DNA of 64,000 nt from Bimastos eiseni (GCA_959347315.1 OY365810.1:15928500-15992499); one strand, 5' to 3'. Shown: positions 45,001-60,600, counted from the stretch's first letter. Made by a program: numbers and translations. The notes: a model not told the origin generated them from the letters alone.

Positions 45001-48000
45001 AGAGAAACTGAGAAGGAGCTATATTAAACAGCTTCATAATTCATTTTCTCTGCTACGCAGGACTTGTGCCGATAATGAGGCCTCAACAAAACGTCTCCAT
45101 TTCTCTCATATCCACGTTCTCGGTCCTCAGAGCTTCTCTAATGTTGTCCATCCAGGCAGAGTGATACATGCATACAAAGCATTTCTCAAATGTCTTGATT
45201 AGAAGCATACATTGGAAATGGGTCATCCATTGGCCATGTCATGACTATCACAACCACAATCATTAAGAGATGGTTAATGATAATATATACAGCATTGGGA
45301 TATAGAACGTCTGCAGAAAAACTTGCCAGAAGTGCTCACAAAACACACTATACAACTTCAAATATAATGGTCTGCAAATGCTTACGAATGAATGTACAGA
45401 AAGAGTAGAAGCTCATGTTGCATGGAAGCCTATTACAGACTGAGGGCCAACCACTATGAGGCTTCCATGTTGCATTCTGATAGTAGAAAACATATGCATC
45501 ATACTTCACTGGAGAGTGGGACACCTACTAATTAGGGGCCAATGTGGAAGCTGTACAAGTGTACATCAGTTGCAAAGTAAATTACATATGAAACGAGATT
45601 GGCTCAGACGTTAATCATAGGTTTGCATTGTGTAACCAATAAACGAAGACGTAATTTATGTATAATATTATTATTTTACAAGAATGTGCTCTGTTTCTAA
45701 TGATCATCTGTTGATCTAGGACAGAAACTGGTGTCGTTGTGATTGTGGACTATCGAACCTTTGCAGTGAGGCTTTTCCTTCCTGATGTTAGTTGGCAACG
45801 AAAAACCTCACCTGTCATAGACAGTAAATGGCTGTGCATTAGGTTTTGCTTACCCTCCAAATTGACTTTTCTTTGATTGGCCGGATTTTGCCATGGATGC
45901 ACTAATGGACTCTGACTTGGACTCCAGTTTCACTTGACTGGACCTGATTGGGATAATAGCCCAAAGATTAAATTATTAGATTAGACCTGTTTCATCTGCA
46001 GATCGTGATGAGGATTTGTTGCAGTTGTAAGTAAGTAAGCCATTTATTGACAGAGCATCAATACCATAAGATCACAGTAACAACAGTCAATACAAACACA
46101 AAAACCTCTAGTTAATGATACAAAAGTCGAAAGGTCAATCCAAAGGGTCATACCGCTGACGTTAGATTGACCTTTTCCTTGGATAATATTTGGCAGTAGT
46201 AACAGCACAATTTAATAATATGAACCACATGAGGTATAATATACAACCGAACAAACTAAGCATGATTGATGGTTTTGAAGACTTAAGCAACTGAGAATAA
46301 ACACATTTAACAGTCAAAGAGTCAAAGAGCCACGCATGTTACCTTTTTGTTACCTGTTTCTTTGTCCAGTGACCTGGTCCAGTAGTGACAGTCTTAAGAA
46401 TGAGCACCACTTAATATGTTGATTAAGAGGAAGCTGGACTTTATCCCCTGGACATGATCTTCCCCTCAAGCAAATTCACCCCTGGACAAAATCCCCAGTC
46501 TAGGGTATAATCATCTCACAATTATATTCAATAACATAGATCTATGAGATTATTTTAAGGTGTATATTTTTGCTTTTGGCTCACTTTATCTCCAATAACT
46601 TCCATAAGAATATATGTTGCCCATTTTTATTTATAATTTTCTACTTGCACAGGAATGTTTTTCATCAATTCAGCTTCTACTTAGGCAAGAATTAATTCGA
46701 TCAATATAGCTCTCATTTGAGAAAGAATTATTTTCATCTACACAAGTTCTATATAAGCAAGAATTGTTATCATCTATCCAAGTTCTATTTGAGCAAGACT
46801 TATTTCTTTCATAAATTCAGCTTCTATTTAAGCCAGAATTCATTAAGCGAATAATTTGGAATGCTAAAATGAAAAATTACTGGATTTTGTTCCATCTCAC
46901 CGATTGTTCCGTTTTGCTGACTGTTTGTTTACTGACAACTGAAATATACATTATGTATATTGTTCATTTTGGGTGAATGCACAATTGAGTTATTTTAGGG
47001 TCTTACTGGATTTGTACAAGAGTTCATTTTTCATTTTGAAGAGTTGTTTCAATCTACTGAATACAGGATTATTTGAAACAGTGTTTCCATGATTTTTCAG
47101 TAAGACATGGCAATGTGATCCCTGAATATGAATCACTCAGCTGAGTATGACAGTTCGTGTGACCTTGTGTTGTGTATCTGAGTAGACACGTACAGCTAGG
47201 ACATAATTGCATAATCAGACACTGAACTATTTAGTCCTTTGTTTGATTTCCATAATAGCCAGTTTATATGGAGGGGGTGTGCAGTCAGTCTCCTGGAAGA
47301 GTTGGTCTGGGTTGTAACTGAATCTGTTGAAGAAGATAGGGTCGACTGTGCACATGTGTATCCTGTTGCTACATGTGTGGTCAGGCAATCCACTGTGCAC
47401 AGAGGAAGTCCTCACAGCTAATGAGTTTTATGCAGGATCAATTGATTTTCCATTATGTCTTCTTATCCTTTAGGTCAAAATTGAATGAATGAGTGAGGCC
47501 AGGAATGGAAGAAGCGGGAGACAGACACACGAACATACAAACAAACAAACAAACACAGTGACATAGGAGAGGTACATAGCTTTAGAAATGAAGAGACAAA
47601 GAAGAGCAATGTCCATATCTCCAGTTGTTTTGTGTGGCAGTGAAGTGTAAATGATTTACTATAGAATCAGACTTATAATTTGGTTTTGTGTGGGTGCTCC
47701 TGGCAGCAGCAATCTAATGGAGCATGTCAGATTAGCTGTGGGAATGGTTCTTCTATAGTATTAGACACGGACCGGAGAGTTTACCAGCCAGTGGCATTTG
47801 GTCTATAATGGAATGACAGGGTGTCTAATCTGCTTTTGACCTATGGGGGAGGGGTAAGGTTGGAAGGGGTTACTGAGTTTGTTGACCTTTTAGTTGAGTT
47901 TCTCAGTAGGTGTTGGTCTGTGGGCTTTTGACTACTTTACCCAGAGTCATGCATACCTCTAAGGTATGTAGAAAAGTGACTGTTTCTGGCATCTGTTACT

Positions 48001-48319
48001 GTACATGCACTTTACAGCCATGCCTCTAAAATTTAGGTTCATATTTCAAGTTCATGGAGGTCAGAGGGCATCAGCTTACATGGTTATAAGTCCTCCTCTC
48101 AGTTGCTGTAGCTGAGTCATCCCATGTAAGATCAGGCCTCTGTCTTTCATTCGTCCATCTCTCTTTGTCTCTCCACAATCCTCTTTCTTGCTGGATTTTC
48201 AAACTAGCCAGCTAGCAATCTTCTTAGCCAACAAGCTTTGTGTAGTTTTTCTGATTAACTCACAGACTATGTTGATCTGAGTCACTTTCCCTATGGCTAG
48301 CTGTCTATAAGATTGGTCC

Positions 48320-48356
<37 letters not shown>

Positions 48357-51300
48357 ATGTTTGTCAAGTCTGCCTTCTTCCAAGGTGGGCTTGATACTGG
48401 TATCTGGCCCTTGCTTCCTCTCATTCTGTGATATATAGCACAGATGAATCTAGTTGTCAGTCCTGTTCATATTTAAGCTGTTCCCTAATATTTCAGGTAA
48501 CAAATAATTATTACATCTTTGTTCGGCTCTAAATCACAAATCATGTCCTTAGCCACCCTTTCCTCCTCACCTCCTTTGAGACTTCAAGTCTAACCATCAA
48601 CCTACCTGTAGACTGTCTGCCTACCTGACCATTTGTATCATGAACTGGAACAGGCTTGTGCCCTCTGCCTATCGATTTTTGTTTTGACCAAGCACCCTTG
48701 AATGAGCTGCTTCCCAGAACTTGACTCTTTTTGTGTGTTGTATAAATCTTAAGATTACGATTGCAGTGGGCTTGTGATCTTGTCATCACCAAGCCTTTAT
48801 AATCAACAGTAACATTACATGGCATTTAATTATGGTAGCCATAGGTTAGATTGCTCACCTTCTAATGCAGAGAGTATGGGTTTGAGCCATCTATGTAGGG
48901 AATGTGAGCATGTGTATGGAATGTGAGCATGTGTAGGGAATGTGAGCATGTCCTTTGCTCACAATTGCTCTGTGCCATCAATTGATGCTTCTTGGTCAAT
49001 AGGAAGTGGCATTTAATAAATGCTTAATAAAATAACAATGATCATAACAATAATAATAATTTAAAAAAATACTGCTTATAATTTTTTAACCTGTAACATC
49101 CACAAAGCTAATTAATTTAAACAGAAGATCACAAACGTACATGATTTAAATACTGCAGCGATGTTTAAGGAGAAGATCTCGATCTTGTAAGCTCAGTGCA
49201 GACAGACGATCAGTCCCTTCAGCTTAATATTAAAGGCAGCCTTTGACTGCATGAAGCATTAGTGACACTTCATTTCTATGTATTGGTGTATCTGGGATTG
49301 TGGGTGGATGTCCAGTCCACTCCCTCATCATCTGATCCTCCCACCAACTGAGTGTGGTCAGTGTACTCATTAGAGCCTAGTTGGATGGAGACTCAGGTGG
49401 AGCAGAAATCTAAACAAATTCTGTCCTGTAATGGTTTTGAAGCCCAACTTCGTGAAGATGGTTAAGCAAATGCTTCGATGGATTGTTGCACAGCTCTCAG
49501 ATTAGTCAGCAGTCATTTTTCTTTTGCTTCTGTCCGCTGGTTTTTGCATCAGTATCATCCCATCAGTTTATTCTGACAGTTGGTTTGTCCAGTAACTGAT
49601 ATTCTGAAGAACTACATGCAAAACTTCCTTCCATTCGTAAGTTTATTGTCGTTACCAGAAACTTTGTTAGAACGACCATGGTGCAATTAAGTGATGGTAA
49701 CAGTCTTTGAAAATTAATTACTTTCCTAAAGTTGTTTATTGGTCTATTGATGAAATTAATGTGATTGAAACTGTGTAAGTGCGTTTGAGTTCATACTTCC
49801 AATCCGTCATCTCCCAACCAACCACTTGCCTCCTCCTCCTCCTCCTCCGTGGCTACAGCAGCAGGCATCCAACCGCTTCTTAGTGAGGTGGACAACCATT
49901 ATTTAGCAATGATTCAGCAAGTATATCTCTCTGTTCGGCAGCGACTTGGGCAATGGGATACAACGTAATTGTCGACTAAATCTTTGTAAGCTGTCGCATC
50001 TATCGATCTCTTTGGTCGGCGACCAGTGGCGGCGGCGTTTCTTGGGCGGTGGCCACCACCGACCGATCAGTTGGCGACCAGACGGCGTCGACGAACCCAT
50101 AGATCAATAGGACATTGTCGTCTCATCTAGTCACCCATCTTCTCAATAACGCCACGGTCGGCATTCCGCCTCGTCCGCTGTCGCCCCCTCTGGCATTTAA
50201 GGGCCTTTCTGGCCTGGTTCATCTGAGTCCCGGCGCCAGTGTAGGTTGGCATGCCCCACGATGCACGAGGGGCTTGACTGGACGAGACCAACGGCACCGT
50301 TGGACGCCGAACGGTGTCGGCCGAGACCTCTCGCAGACTTTCAGGCGGGTATCAAGGAGACGATAACGCGCTCGGTTGGAAAATGAAACGACACAAGGCG
50401 ATATGGACAGAGACATGAGAAAGAACATTCCAAGGCTAAGAATCGAAGACGAAAATATGTGGAATTATCAGAAGTCTCGTTTTATGTGTTAGCCGACGTT
50501 TTTGCAATTGGCCGAAAATCATTCAGGCTTACCTAGTTAGATTTAAAAAGATTTTGTATTATTAGCAATGTGCCAGATTTAGTTTCATTCAGAGGACTTC
50601 TGTTTAGTGGGAATAATTGCAAGAGAAAACTGACAAGGAAAAGTGGTCATCTCAATGACTCCAAATAAAGAGCTGGAATATTCTGCGCCATGAGATCTGT
50701 ATCTTAAAATAACATTTTGATCCTAACCAATATCTTTCTCTGTCTGGGTGTGTCCTTAATATAAATGCAGCTAGTCATGAATATTTAAAAAGTGACATTG
50801 AAAAAGGTCTTGCCTCTGCAGCAACAACTTTTATTGACTCCAGTTTACAGTTTTTTTCCATAAACTTGTATTTTTTTAATTAACTTCCTGCTGCAGATCC
50901 CCTTCAATGGTTCATTCATTGTTATTGATGCATGGGAAGTGCCATCTGCACCTGAAGAAGGTCTGCTTTATGGATTTCACTGACCCTCCTGGATGACATG
51001 GTCACCATCAGTGACTTTGGCAATTTCTCTCAATAATTTCCATAGCACTGACCGAATCACGATTGATTCATTGCAAAATTTGTATGTGTGCCATTAGTGC
51101 AACCTCAGAATTTTACAGTGATAATGGGAGTGTGAGTTGTAGGAGGAAATGGGAAATGGGAACCATGGCTTAGACTGGATCCGATGTGATTTGTCTTGCT
51201 TAAAAGGACCTCTGTTGAAGTAGATTTTTTTGTATTGCCGAGATGGAGTTGATTGCTCCGGCTATTTCCCATCTCCAGCCAATGCCTAGTCGTAAACAAG

Positions 51301-51612
51301 TCAGGGGCATGGATGGGTTAGACGGATGAAATTTGCAGGTCCAACGGAGTCTGTTAGTCATGTGTCCGGGTGTCTTAATGTGCTACCCTCTGTCTGCTTA
51401 TGTCTCTTTCTGTCTGGTTGTGTCTTTCTGTTCAGGTCATCTCTGGAATTAGGGCTGCCCACTTCATGCAGCCTTCAATGCACAGAATATCCATTATTTA
51501 GTCTAATTTACCTTGGCAACATTAATCACACATAAATAAATCCAGTTGAAGTATTATATGCTATTATTATCTTCAGTGATTATTTTCTTTATACAGATCT
51601 GCTTAAATAGAA

Positions 51613-51686
<74 letters not shown>

Positions 51687-54600
51687 TAGACATTATATCG
51701 GATCATAATCGTATGTGAATGATTGTATGCATGTGTATTTAATATTGTGAAACGAAATTATCAGTTGGCAGTGTGATCGCTATTTTTGGACCATATAAGA
51801 GGAAATTTGACTCGACCGTCATTACGAGCGATGAGTTATAAATGTCTGGTGATTGCATACTAATTGCTGATTCTCTTTCGTCTGAGGATGTGTTGCTTTA
51901 CATTGTCGTTGTCCATTTGGCTGAAATTAGGATGTAGTTATTATTTGGATTTGATTTCTGGTGGTGAGATTGTGGGATCAGCGATGATGATGCAGTTGTC
52001 CAGTCTCAATCAGTGACTTCTATAGAGCAACTATGATTAGCATAATTACGGAGTTGGACTCCATGTAGTCGAGATAAGACTGGGATTTTTGCTGGGCTGA
52101 TGAGGTTGTAGACAAAGTGCACTCACTGTTGATAGGTGGCATCAGTTAAATGCAGACAACTGTCCTCCTCAATTATTTGATACAGGTAAGTGCAGTTGCC
52201 CTGCCCCATAGGGACTTAGAGGAGGTAAACATTTTCTTGTCTTGGTCCCTTGAGCGGGCATTTGACATATCCCAGAAGGCCGTCCGACTGTTTACTTCCA
52301 TGTGTACACATGTTCTGCTGCTTGGTGACTATGGCACTTGTGCACAAACAACTTGAACAGGGTCGATACACAGAGTCCCCTCAGTTGTCTCAAACCTACA
52401 ACCGTTCGTTCTATGGTATACCCAGCATGCGAGCTGGACAGCGCTCTGTCTTACATGCCAGCTGTTTGAAAGTGAACGACATAGGTATTTACGTTGCTTT
52501 GAGATAGATATTATGCACGATCAATTTCGGTTGTCTTTTTTTGCGTTGTTGCAGAGCTGCCATTACTCTGAATCTGTGCAACAATATTGAGCCAGCGTTG
52601 TTCTGTCTCTGACCAATACTTCATTAGATGCAAATGGTGTTGATGATGGTTTTGTGCTGATGAGAAATTGCTTTGGCTGAATGTTGGAGTGAATGGGTAA
52701 GAGGGTAATTTTCTTGCACAAATGCGATATCAGCAAGTCTTTCCAGCAGTGTCTGTGAGATAACCAGTCCTCTCGTTGGGTGCAGTCTCGTTGATCTTCT
52801 TGTCCATCGGTGCATGAAACATAAAATTTTTTACAGTTAGTGTGCCTGTTGTGTAGAGATATGCTAGTAACTGCATAGTTCCTAATTTAGAGCAGAGTTA
52901 ATTTGAAGGCATTTTTTACAATTAATACAACTGATAACATAGGACTTAAATAATTATTATTCTGGTCTGTGATCTACATTGGAACTGTACAGTTAATAAA
53001 ACCTTCATTCGGTTTAGCTAGGTAGGTGGATCCAAAGACATTAATGATCATGGTTTCATCTATAGTTTCTCATTTAAAATGCCTTTTAGGCTTGGGTCAT
53101 GGAATATATCGTACCTCGAAAAGTAGTTTTAAGGTTGTAGAAAATGGTTGCACATCTTGCCGGACTATTGTAGCCAGGCCCTTCGAGAGAGGGGACAGTG
53201 GACAAATTCACAGGGACTCTGTGTTTTTAGGGACTCAAGCTGGGCCCACAATTGGATATGAGTGTATTACAGACGATTTTACTGCAGCTAAATCCAAAAG
53301 GTTGCCTTTCTAAGGATAGTTTATAGGCCGTCACTGCTCTGCATAGGGGCCCAGAATTTCTGTCTACCTCTGCTTGTAGCCTGTCTATATAGAGAGCTAA
53401 TTGGGAGCATATGGCATAGTAAGAGACAGAGGGAGAGAGGGAGGGAGAGGGAGAGCTTTATTTTGTTTTCTTGTACAATGTAGATATTCAGACAAATAGA
53501 CAGGCAAACTGCCAAGGACTGAACTTTTTCTAATTGGCCAGCATAATTGGAAAGCATTGCTCATTTGCTGCTGTAAACATTCCTTTACAATCGATTTGTA
53601 GGTCCTAGCAATGGCGACTACTTTAGTACACCGAGACTGGTTTTCCGCATTGTCACATACCATTCCAGATTCTTGGCTATACCAGTTTGAAGGAGTTTCC
53701 ATGAACTGTTTACTTCCAGTTCCCTCTGATTTTGCCTCCTCCTCCTGTTGCTCCCTTTGTATGAATGCGGTTCTTTTCCAATTCTTCCTCTTCTTTCTAA
53801 TCATAGAAGAATTACTTTGGCAAGAGTTATTTTTTACTTTTTTGGTCTTTCAAGCTTTTTCTCTGTCTCTGTCTGTCTGTCTCTCTCTCTCCTGCAGTAA
53901 TGCACATGCTTTTGCTGGTTCAGACTAATAGTGTCTATATGTTACATAATTTTCTTTACTTTGTACTTTAGTTTAGTTGTACACTGTACAGTATACAGCT
54001 ATTTAATTGAGCTTAAGTTTCAGATTTAAATAGTTTTCTGCCTTTCATATAGTTGTTTTTGACAGTTGTTTTGTTGCACTGTTTTGTAAATTCTTTAGCT
54101 TGTTTTGCCAATGGTTTTATTTGAAACAGTCTTTTCATGACTTTCATGATTCAGGCCAGTGTCCTAGATCTGAAAGGTTTGACTTGCAGCAGTTGGGAGA
54201 CTATAGCCTAACTTATTCATATGATTTTAAACTGTTTCTTAGTTTCATAATCTCTAGATCATGTGAACTAAGTACATAAGTGAGTAAGTATATCCTTTAT
54301 TTTACCAATAGCCGACTACTCTTTTGTTTACGTACTAAAATAACCCATAGCCTGTAATAAATCATTCTAATTTCTATTATTTTTCAAACTGTATTGTCTT
54401 CAGTGTTTTACTAACTGCATCTACTGCAGGCATACTGGTAATTGTCGTGTAAATGTTGAAACGTACAATTTAATCTTTGTGAACTGGCATTGTTTATAAA
54501 CGATGTATGACATGCCTGTGTAAGTGGCATAGGACAGATGGATACAAAATAACTATTTATTGTTTATAGTAAAATGCAATGTTCGAACGTACTTACGGAA

Positions 54601-57600
54601 CATATGTTATTTCTTTCTATAAGCAACATCTAACTGTACGTGTGCACTGCTATGCCATACATTGGCGTATGTTTACATCAGTTCATGACGTGAGTAAAAG
54701 TAAAGGTTCATTGTACACAACAAAAGTATAATGAAGAAAATTGATCTTTGTCTATGATTCTGGTGATGATGATGATAATAATTGATGCTAGATTAAGATT
54801 AAGTTACCACAAAAATTAATAAATTATACCCATAGCGCATTATGTGCAACCGTTTTATAGGTCGTATTTGTGAAGTCGACAACTGAGATGGCTATGTCAG
54901 AAGTGTATATGGAATGCTGATTCTTCCATTAATGTTTTTTCCTTATGAAACAGTGCAACTCAAATTACATTTTGATGTACGCATGCGGTACACGTCCATT
55001 GTTCTTTTCGATATCGTATGTGCAGTATGTGTACATTGTTTCAGTAAGTAACATATGGTCATACTTTGGTAAGATGCCTTGTATTGAATTTGGAAAGGAC
55101 GGTAGAGCTACAATTGTAAACAGTGAATGTTTATCTGTCTGCTTATGTTGAGCAGTTAGTATAGTAGTAGTGGGTAGACTGGATTCCATCTAAGTTGTAG
55201 TGTTTCATGGAAATCATTAAGGAGGGTCGGGAAGCATTAGTTGGTTGCTGTATCTTCCAGCTTTGGCTGTATGGAATGGCTCGGATGGGCAGTGGTTTTG
55301 ATTTCCTGTGTAATTAGTGGATAACTGGCTATTTGTGGTTGATAGGTTGGACTGTAGCTGTGAAATGTGCTTAGCCATAAGGTTGAGTAGTTTATGGGTC
55401 TCCATATATGGATGCTAAGCCTCTGAACACTGCCTTCCCTACCCTTACTTTGGTGCTGGCTGAAAGTAAGTAGTAGGCAGGCAGCAATATACTGAATAGT
55501 TTTGCATTGGAACTTTGAACCTCTGTTTGGGGATTGTTCTGGTTTATTCTGTGTTTGTACTTGTATTTTACCCCCTTTGTGTGTTGACTGTATGATTATA
55601 ATTATGAGCACGCTCTTCCATTTGCCTGTTCGAGGTGTCCAAGTAAGGAAGAAGTTCTTTAGTATAACAAAAATGACATACAGATCCAATAGGAGTATGA
55701 CTTGAATAACATTTACATTTAAGCAGAGATTGGAATTGAACTTTTAGACTTTGAGACTGATTAATGTTTCCTGCATGAATCCCCTCCAGACTAAGAAACA
55801 AAGCCATATAAATCATTTTTATTAATGGCTTTAATTAATCTAAACCAACTGTATAAATGGTAAATTAAATCCACAAAATCTGTAAACTACGCCTTCAAAA
55901 TAGGATTTTTTACAGTCACTTAAGATTGCGTGTTGAAGTTATTAATTTGTAAAATATGAAGTTCTGTTTGAATTAGTACTTAGTCGATTGTCGTTTCCAA
56001 ATGACAAAAATCCGATTTTCGTTTTCAAAGGAAAAAATTGGAAAGATTAATACTTGGACTCATCGTTTGTCCGAGTAATGCCGAGTAATGCCGAGCACCA
56101 AGATAATTGGAATGAGCCGAGTTCCGAATAGAGGTTTGGTTCATCCCTAATAATTATAGTGTTTTTCAATCACAGTTAAAACTATGACCCTATGCTATGC
56201 CATTGTTCTGTAATCTGGAATCAGTTGACGACTAACTCTTGCAGTTGGGTTTTATTATATTCAGTTTCTGTGACATTGTCATGTGATGACAACGGAACTG
56301 GACAATCTGATTGTCCACTAATACATTGGACATGTGTTACTGCTATACAAACACCAATTATCTATCTACATATATGTGCAAAAACACCCAGCTGATTATA
56401 CGTTGCTGCAGGTGTGGCGCTTTGTGTGTAGTCACCGACCGTAGATTAGGCAGTTTCGGTAAGCGCCCTCGTGAAGTTTTTTAGTAGGGTGCTATATAAA
56501 TGTTCATATACATACATTGAGTTCTAGTTTTGTTGCGCTTCAAAAGCAGAGCTCCCAGAGACCACAGTAGTTGTTTAAAAATGCTAAAGAGCAGCCAGAA
56601 GCAGAAGAAGAACCTGTTGTTGAGTAGGTTAGGGAGACTGACGTTGATTGATATTTCTTTGAAAGGTCATTGAGGGAAGTAATGAGAGAATGGATTTTGC
56701 ATTCACCCAAGATCATAGGATGTGTAGGTCGTCTGTTAGGGCTAAGTAGATCAATTGTCTGTTACAGTCTAGAGATTTTAATGAAACATGCATCTGGTCG
56801 TGTTTGTTCGGGTTGTTCTTATGTAGCTCATTTTATTATTATTGTTTGTGGAAGATAGAACAGATGACACAGGTTTTAAGAGAGGCCGTAAGAATACCAC
56901 GATCTGAAATGGTTATTATTTTCTGTGACTATTATCTCTTTCAAAGCATCAAATTTGACTACTGAACAGCATAACAGGCCTTGCAAAAGAAGCCAAGTCT
57001 CCCTTTCTATCTCTTGCAAAACTGACTGAGACTGTAAAAGTAAAGTTGTGTTAACATGTTTTTAAATGATGTTTGTCTGATGACTGTATTGCGCTAATTG
57101 ATAGATTCTCATCAAACACATACAGGCAGAGGGAAAACAGTAAATGTTCTCCTGAATCAAATTTATGTTGATTGAAGTTAGGAGACCATATTGATTATTA
57201 TCATCACTAGTTTAATGCCATTTTATCATTATTAAGGGATGGTTCTTATTCAAAGAGTAATCCACTGATCTCTAAAATTAATTTATCAATCCAAAATTAA
57301 TTGTTTGAAACTTTGAACAATTGATTGATTAATTTATCATTAAAATCCACAGCCCTAATTAATATTATTGAATATTATGCCTTATTATTTTTATTTGGAT
57401 CATAATGAGGATTAATTTTGAATCATGTTAGTAGCAGAGGCATTTTGTTTTAGGTGCTGTTTGCTTACTTTCTTAATTCTATATTGGATAAAACATTCTA
57501 TGAGAATTGCATTCTGATGTTGTTATTATTATTATTATCATCTGTATGATTGGATGTTGTAGTATTGTAGGATGTCAGATGTGATTGTTTTTATGATGGT

Positions 57601-60600
57601 TGTGATATTGTGACCATAATATTATTGTGATGGCTGCGGAGCCCTATGTACGGGTGATTGTGGCATCTCAATTCTCTTGTGTTTGGAGAAATTTGCCAGC
57701 TGTTTAACTTCGGAGGAGAGAGTTGTCTACTCCATATTGTTCCAAATCTTAGTTTTATTATATTTCTGAATGACATTCAAGAAATAAGATATCCATTTGG
57801 TTGAGTGCAATAATTTCTGGCATGAGGGATGAGAAAAGAGATGGGTTGGGTGATTTTAAATTCAGTCTGCAGCTGAATTCTTTAACTGAGTCCTTTGCTC
57901 AGTGGTTAGTCATTTTAATGAGTGCCGTATTGGTGTAGTCTGTGACACTGTTGATACTTATGGGTTTCTGTTGTGGCTCTTGCCAGAGAATTTAGTACCA
58001 GGTGTATTTTGTGGACATTTCTCTTCTATAAGCCGCACCTGTGAGATGTAAGTTGCAGTTTTTTAATCTTGAGGGCGGGAGGAGGGGCGAATATCTTGCC
58101 CTCTTAACCAGGGCTGTTAACAATACTGGGAAAAAGTATTGCAATAGCAATACCAATACTTCCTAATTAAAAGTATTGCGATACCAATACCAATACTTTT
58201 TCTGAAAAGCATTGCAATGCCAATACTTTTACAAATACTTTTCAATATGCTTGCTTAATTCGAGCTTAGCATAAATTAGAATTCATGCACCGATAATAAT
58301 AGAAAATTTCCCAAGGAATCGCTTGGGCCAATCACAAAGAATCTAGATAAGAAGAATGGTTATACTCATCAATTTCCGTGTACACGCTTTTCTTTTAAAC
58401 ACAGATGTTGCCCCAATCTAAATTTGTCCTCTATTTGAAAATATGGTGTTTTGAACTTTTAACGGCAATTTTTTTTATTTTGCTGTAGTCATTCGTAAAA
58501 TTTGGCTTTTCTAGCTCCCGAATGTGCCCAAAAACTGTTGACAAGAAGGAAAACGGGTCACTTTCCAGTTGTGTGCATATTGGTCCTTGGGCCAATCACA
58601 ATGTCTTTGAAGTAGCCTTCAGGCAAGCTGTTCGAACACAATGCTCTGACATCGAACTTGCAATCTTCGTTTCCTCAGTCCTATTTCAAGATCAATTAAA
58701 TTCGCAACACTCTAAAATTAATTGGGCAAGCCAATTCTTCCAGTGAACACAAAAGGACATAGGCCTACTTTGGTCATTTCATTATTTAAGCTTGTAAAAT
58801 ATTCCATCTGTTCGTACTAAGATTTATATGGCCGAAAGAGGCTATATTTGGGCCTAAACTTATCAAAGCGCAACGATAGACTTCGAATATTTCTTGAGAA
58901 ACCATGTAAATTTCAGTGAGAAAAAGTATTGGTATCGAGTATAGCTGAAAGGCTAAAAATAGGTATTGCGATACACATGCGATACCAGCAAAATAAGACT
59001 ATCGCGATATTCGCTGCGATTTTGACAAAAGTATTGGTATTGCGATACTTTTTTGCGATATTAACATCCCTGCTTATGGTATTCTGGTGTGGCTCTTGAC
59101 TCTAAGCCGCGCCTGTGAGATGTAAGTTGCAGCATTCAAGGAGGTAAGATTCCAGAGCTTTTGCAAGTGAAAATTATTCAGTTTGAGTCCTGCCAGACCT
59201 GATTTCATGAATATCCTCAAATGAGAAATGTTGATGGTTGTAACAGGGTTAGATATGGATGTGGTTGTGTCAAAAAGTTATGCCTAACTAGTAACTAGAT
59301 TAAAGATGAACGTAGTTGGGTCAAAGTAATGCTCGACTGTGCAACAATGAACCATCATTCGACCTAACAGGACAGATGTCAGCCAATAAGATTTTGGAGT
59401 TGTTGACTGTTGCCTAAGAGGAGGAATTCAGTTTGAGATGGATTCCGGGGAGGTTTGTTGCTGGGAATCATAGAACACAGAGGCAGAGCGGAATTCCACA
59501 GGACAAGCTGTTAAGTAATAAAAGAAATAACACACTGACTGCCATCAACGGATGTAGATAGAGATTGCAGTCTATAGAGCAGTTGGAGTGAGGAGTGATC
59601 TGAGATGAGTGGTATTCAGCTGTTTATACAAGAACTGGTCCAGCATAGTGAAGGCATTCATGGCAGTCATCATCAAAGGGATTTGTTTGATGAAGTGAAT
59701 TGTTTCGTTTGGTCTGATTGAAGGATAAGGATGTAATTAGGATGCAGACCAAGCTTCTTCTCTGCTATTTTCATACTTGTGATTCATCTTAAAAATTTTC
59801 CACTTGACCTCTGACCTCTATTGGTGTTTCAAGGCCTTTCAGAGATCCTTAAATGTGTGATATCTATCTATCTATCTAGCTACATATACATATATATTAT
59901 ATATATATAATATACGCACACACATATATATAATATATATTACGGATGCCGTACTTGTAGTGTAGGGGTATGGCATATTTGCAACTTAACTATATGATTC
60001 TGTCAAAATTAGGACAGTCCTGCAGAATTTCTAAGAGCCTTATGATTGACCTACAAACTTAAAAATAACAATTCAGCATCCTGACAACATTTCCTAAGTG
60101 ATAAGTTACATGGATAGGCAGTTTTAGGTGTTGCATTCTGCATTTTGAATTCAGAAGTGAAAGTGAACATATAGTTGCCTCTCTCTTGTCTGCCAGTGTT
60201 TTATTTTTACTTGCATACACCTACATGTGGTGCTATTAATAGCTGAGATATATTTACTATGTAATTGGTTGTGCTTTCTCTGTCAACATATATAAATGAT
60301 TGTGGTGAATGCAAGATGGTGAAACACAGGCTCACATCAAATGTTCCAATGCATGTGTAAGACGCCCATGTGGATCATGTTCCCATGATCAGAGGTACTT
60401 CTGGGGTATCAGGCTTCCAATAACCAATTATGCAACTTAGTGGAAATCTATTGAGAAGTCAGATGCCACTGTTTACATTAAAAAAGTGAAAGTCTGACTA
60501 GAGTGGGAACTCATTTGGATATCTGCCAGAAAGAACTCGTAGCAAGACTCACTCTTTGTTATGGCTCTGACAAGAGAGTTTTTTAGCATTTGTGGCTTGT

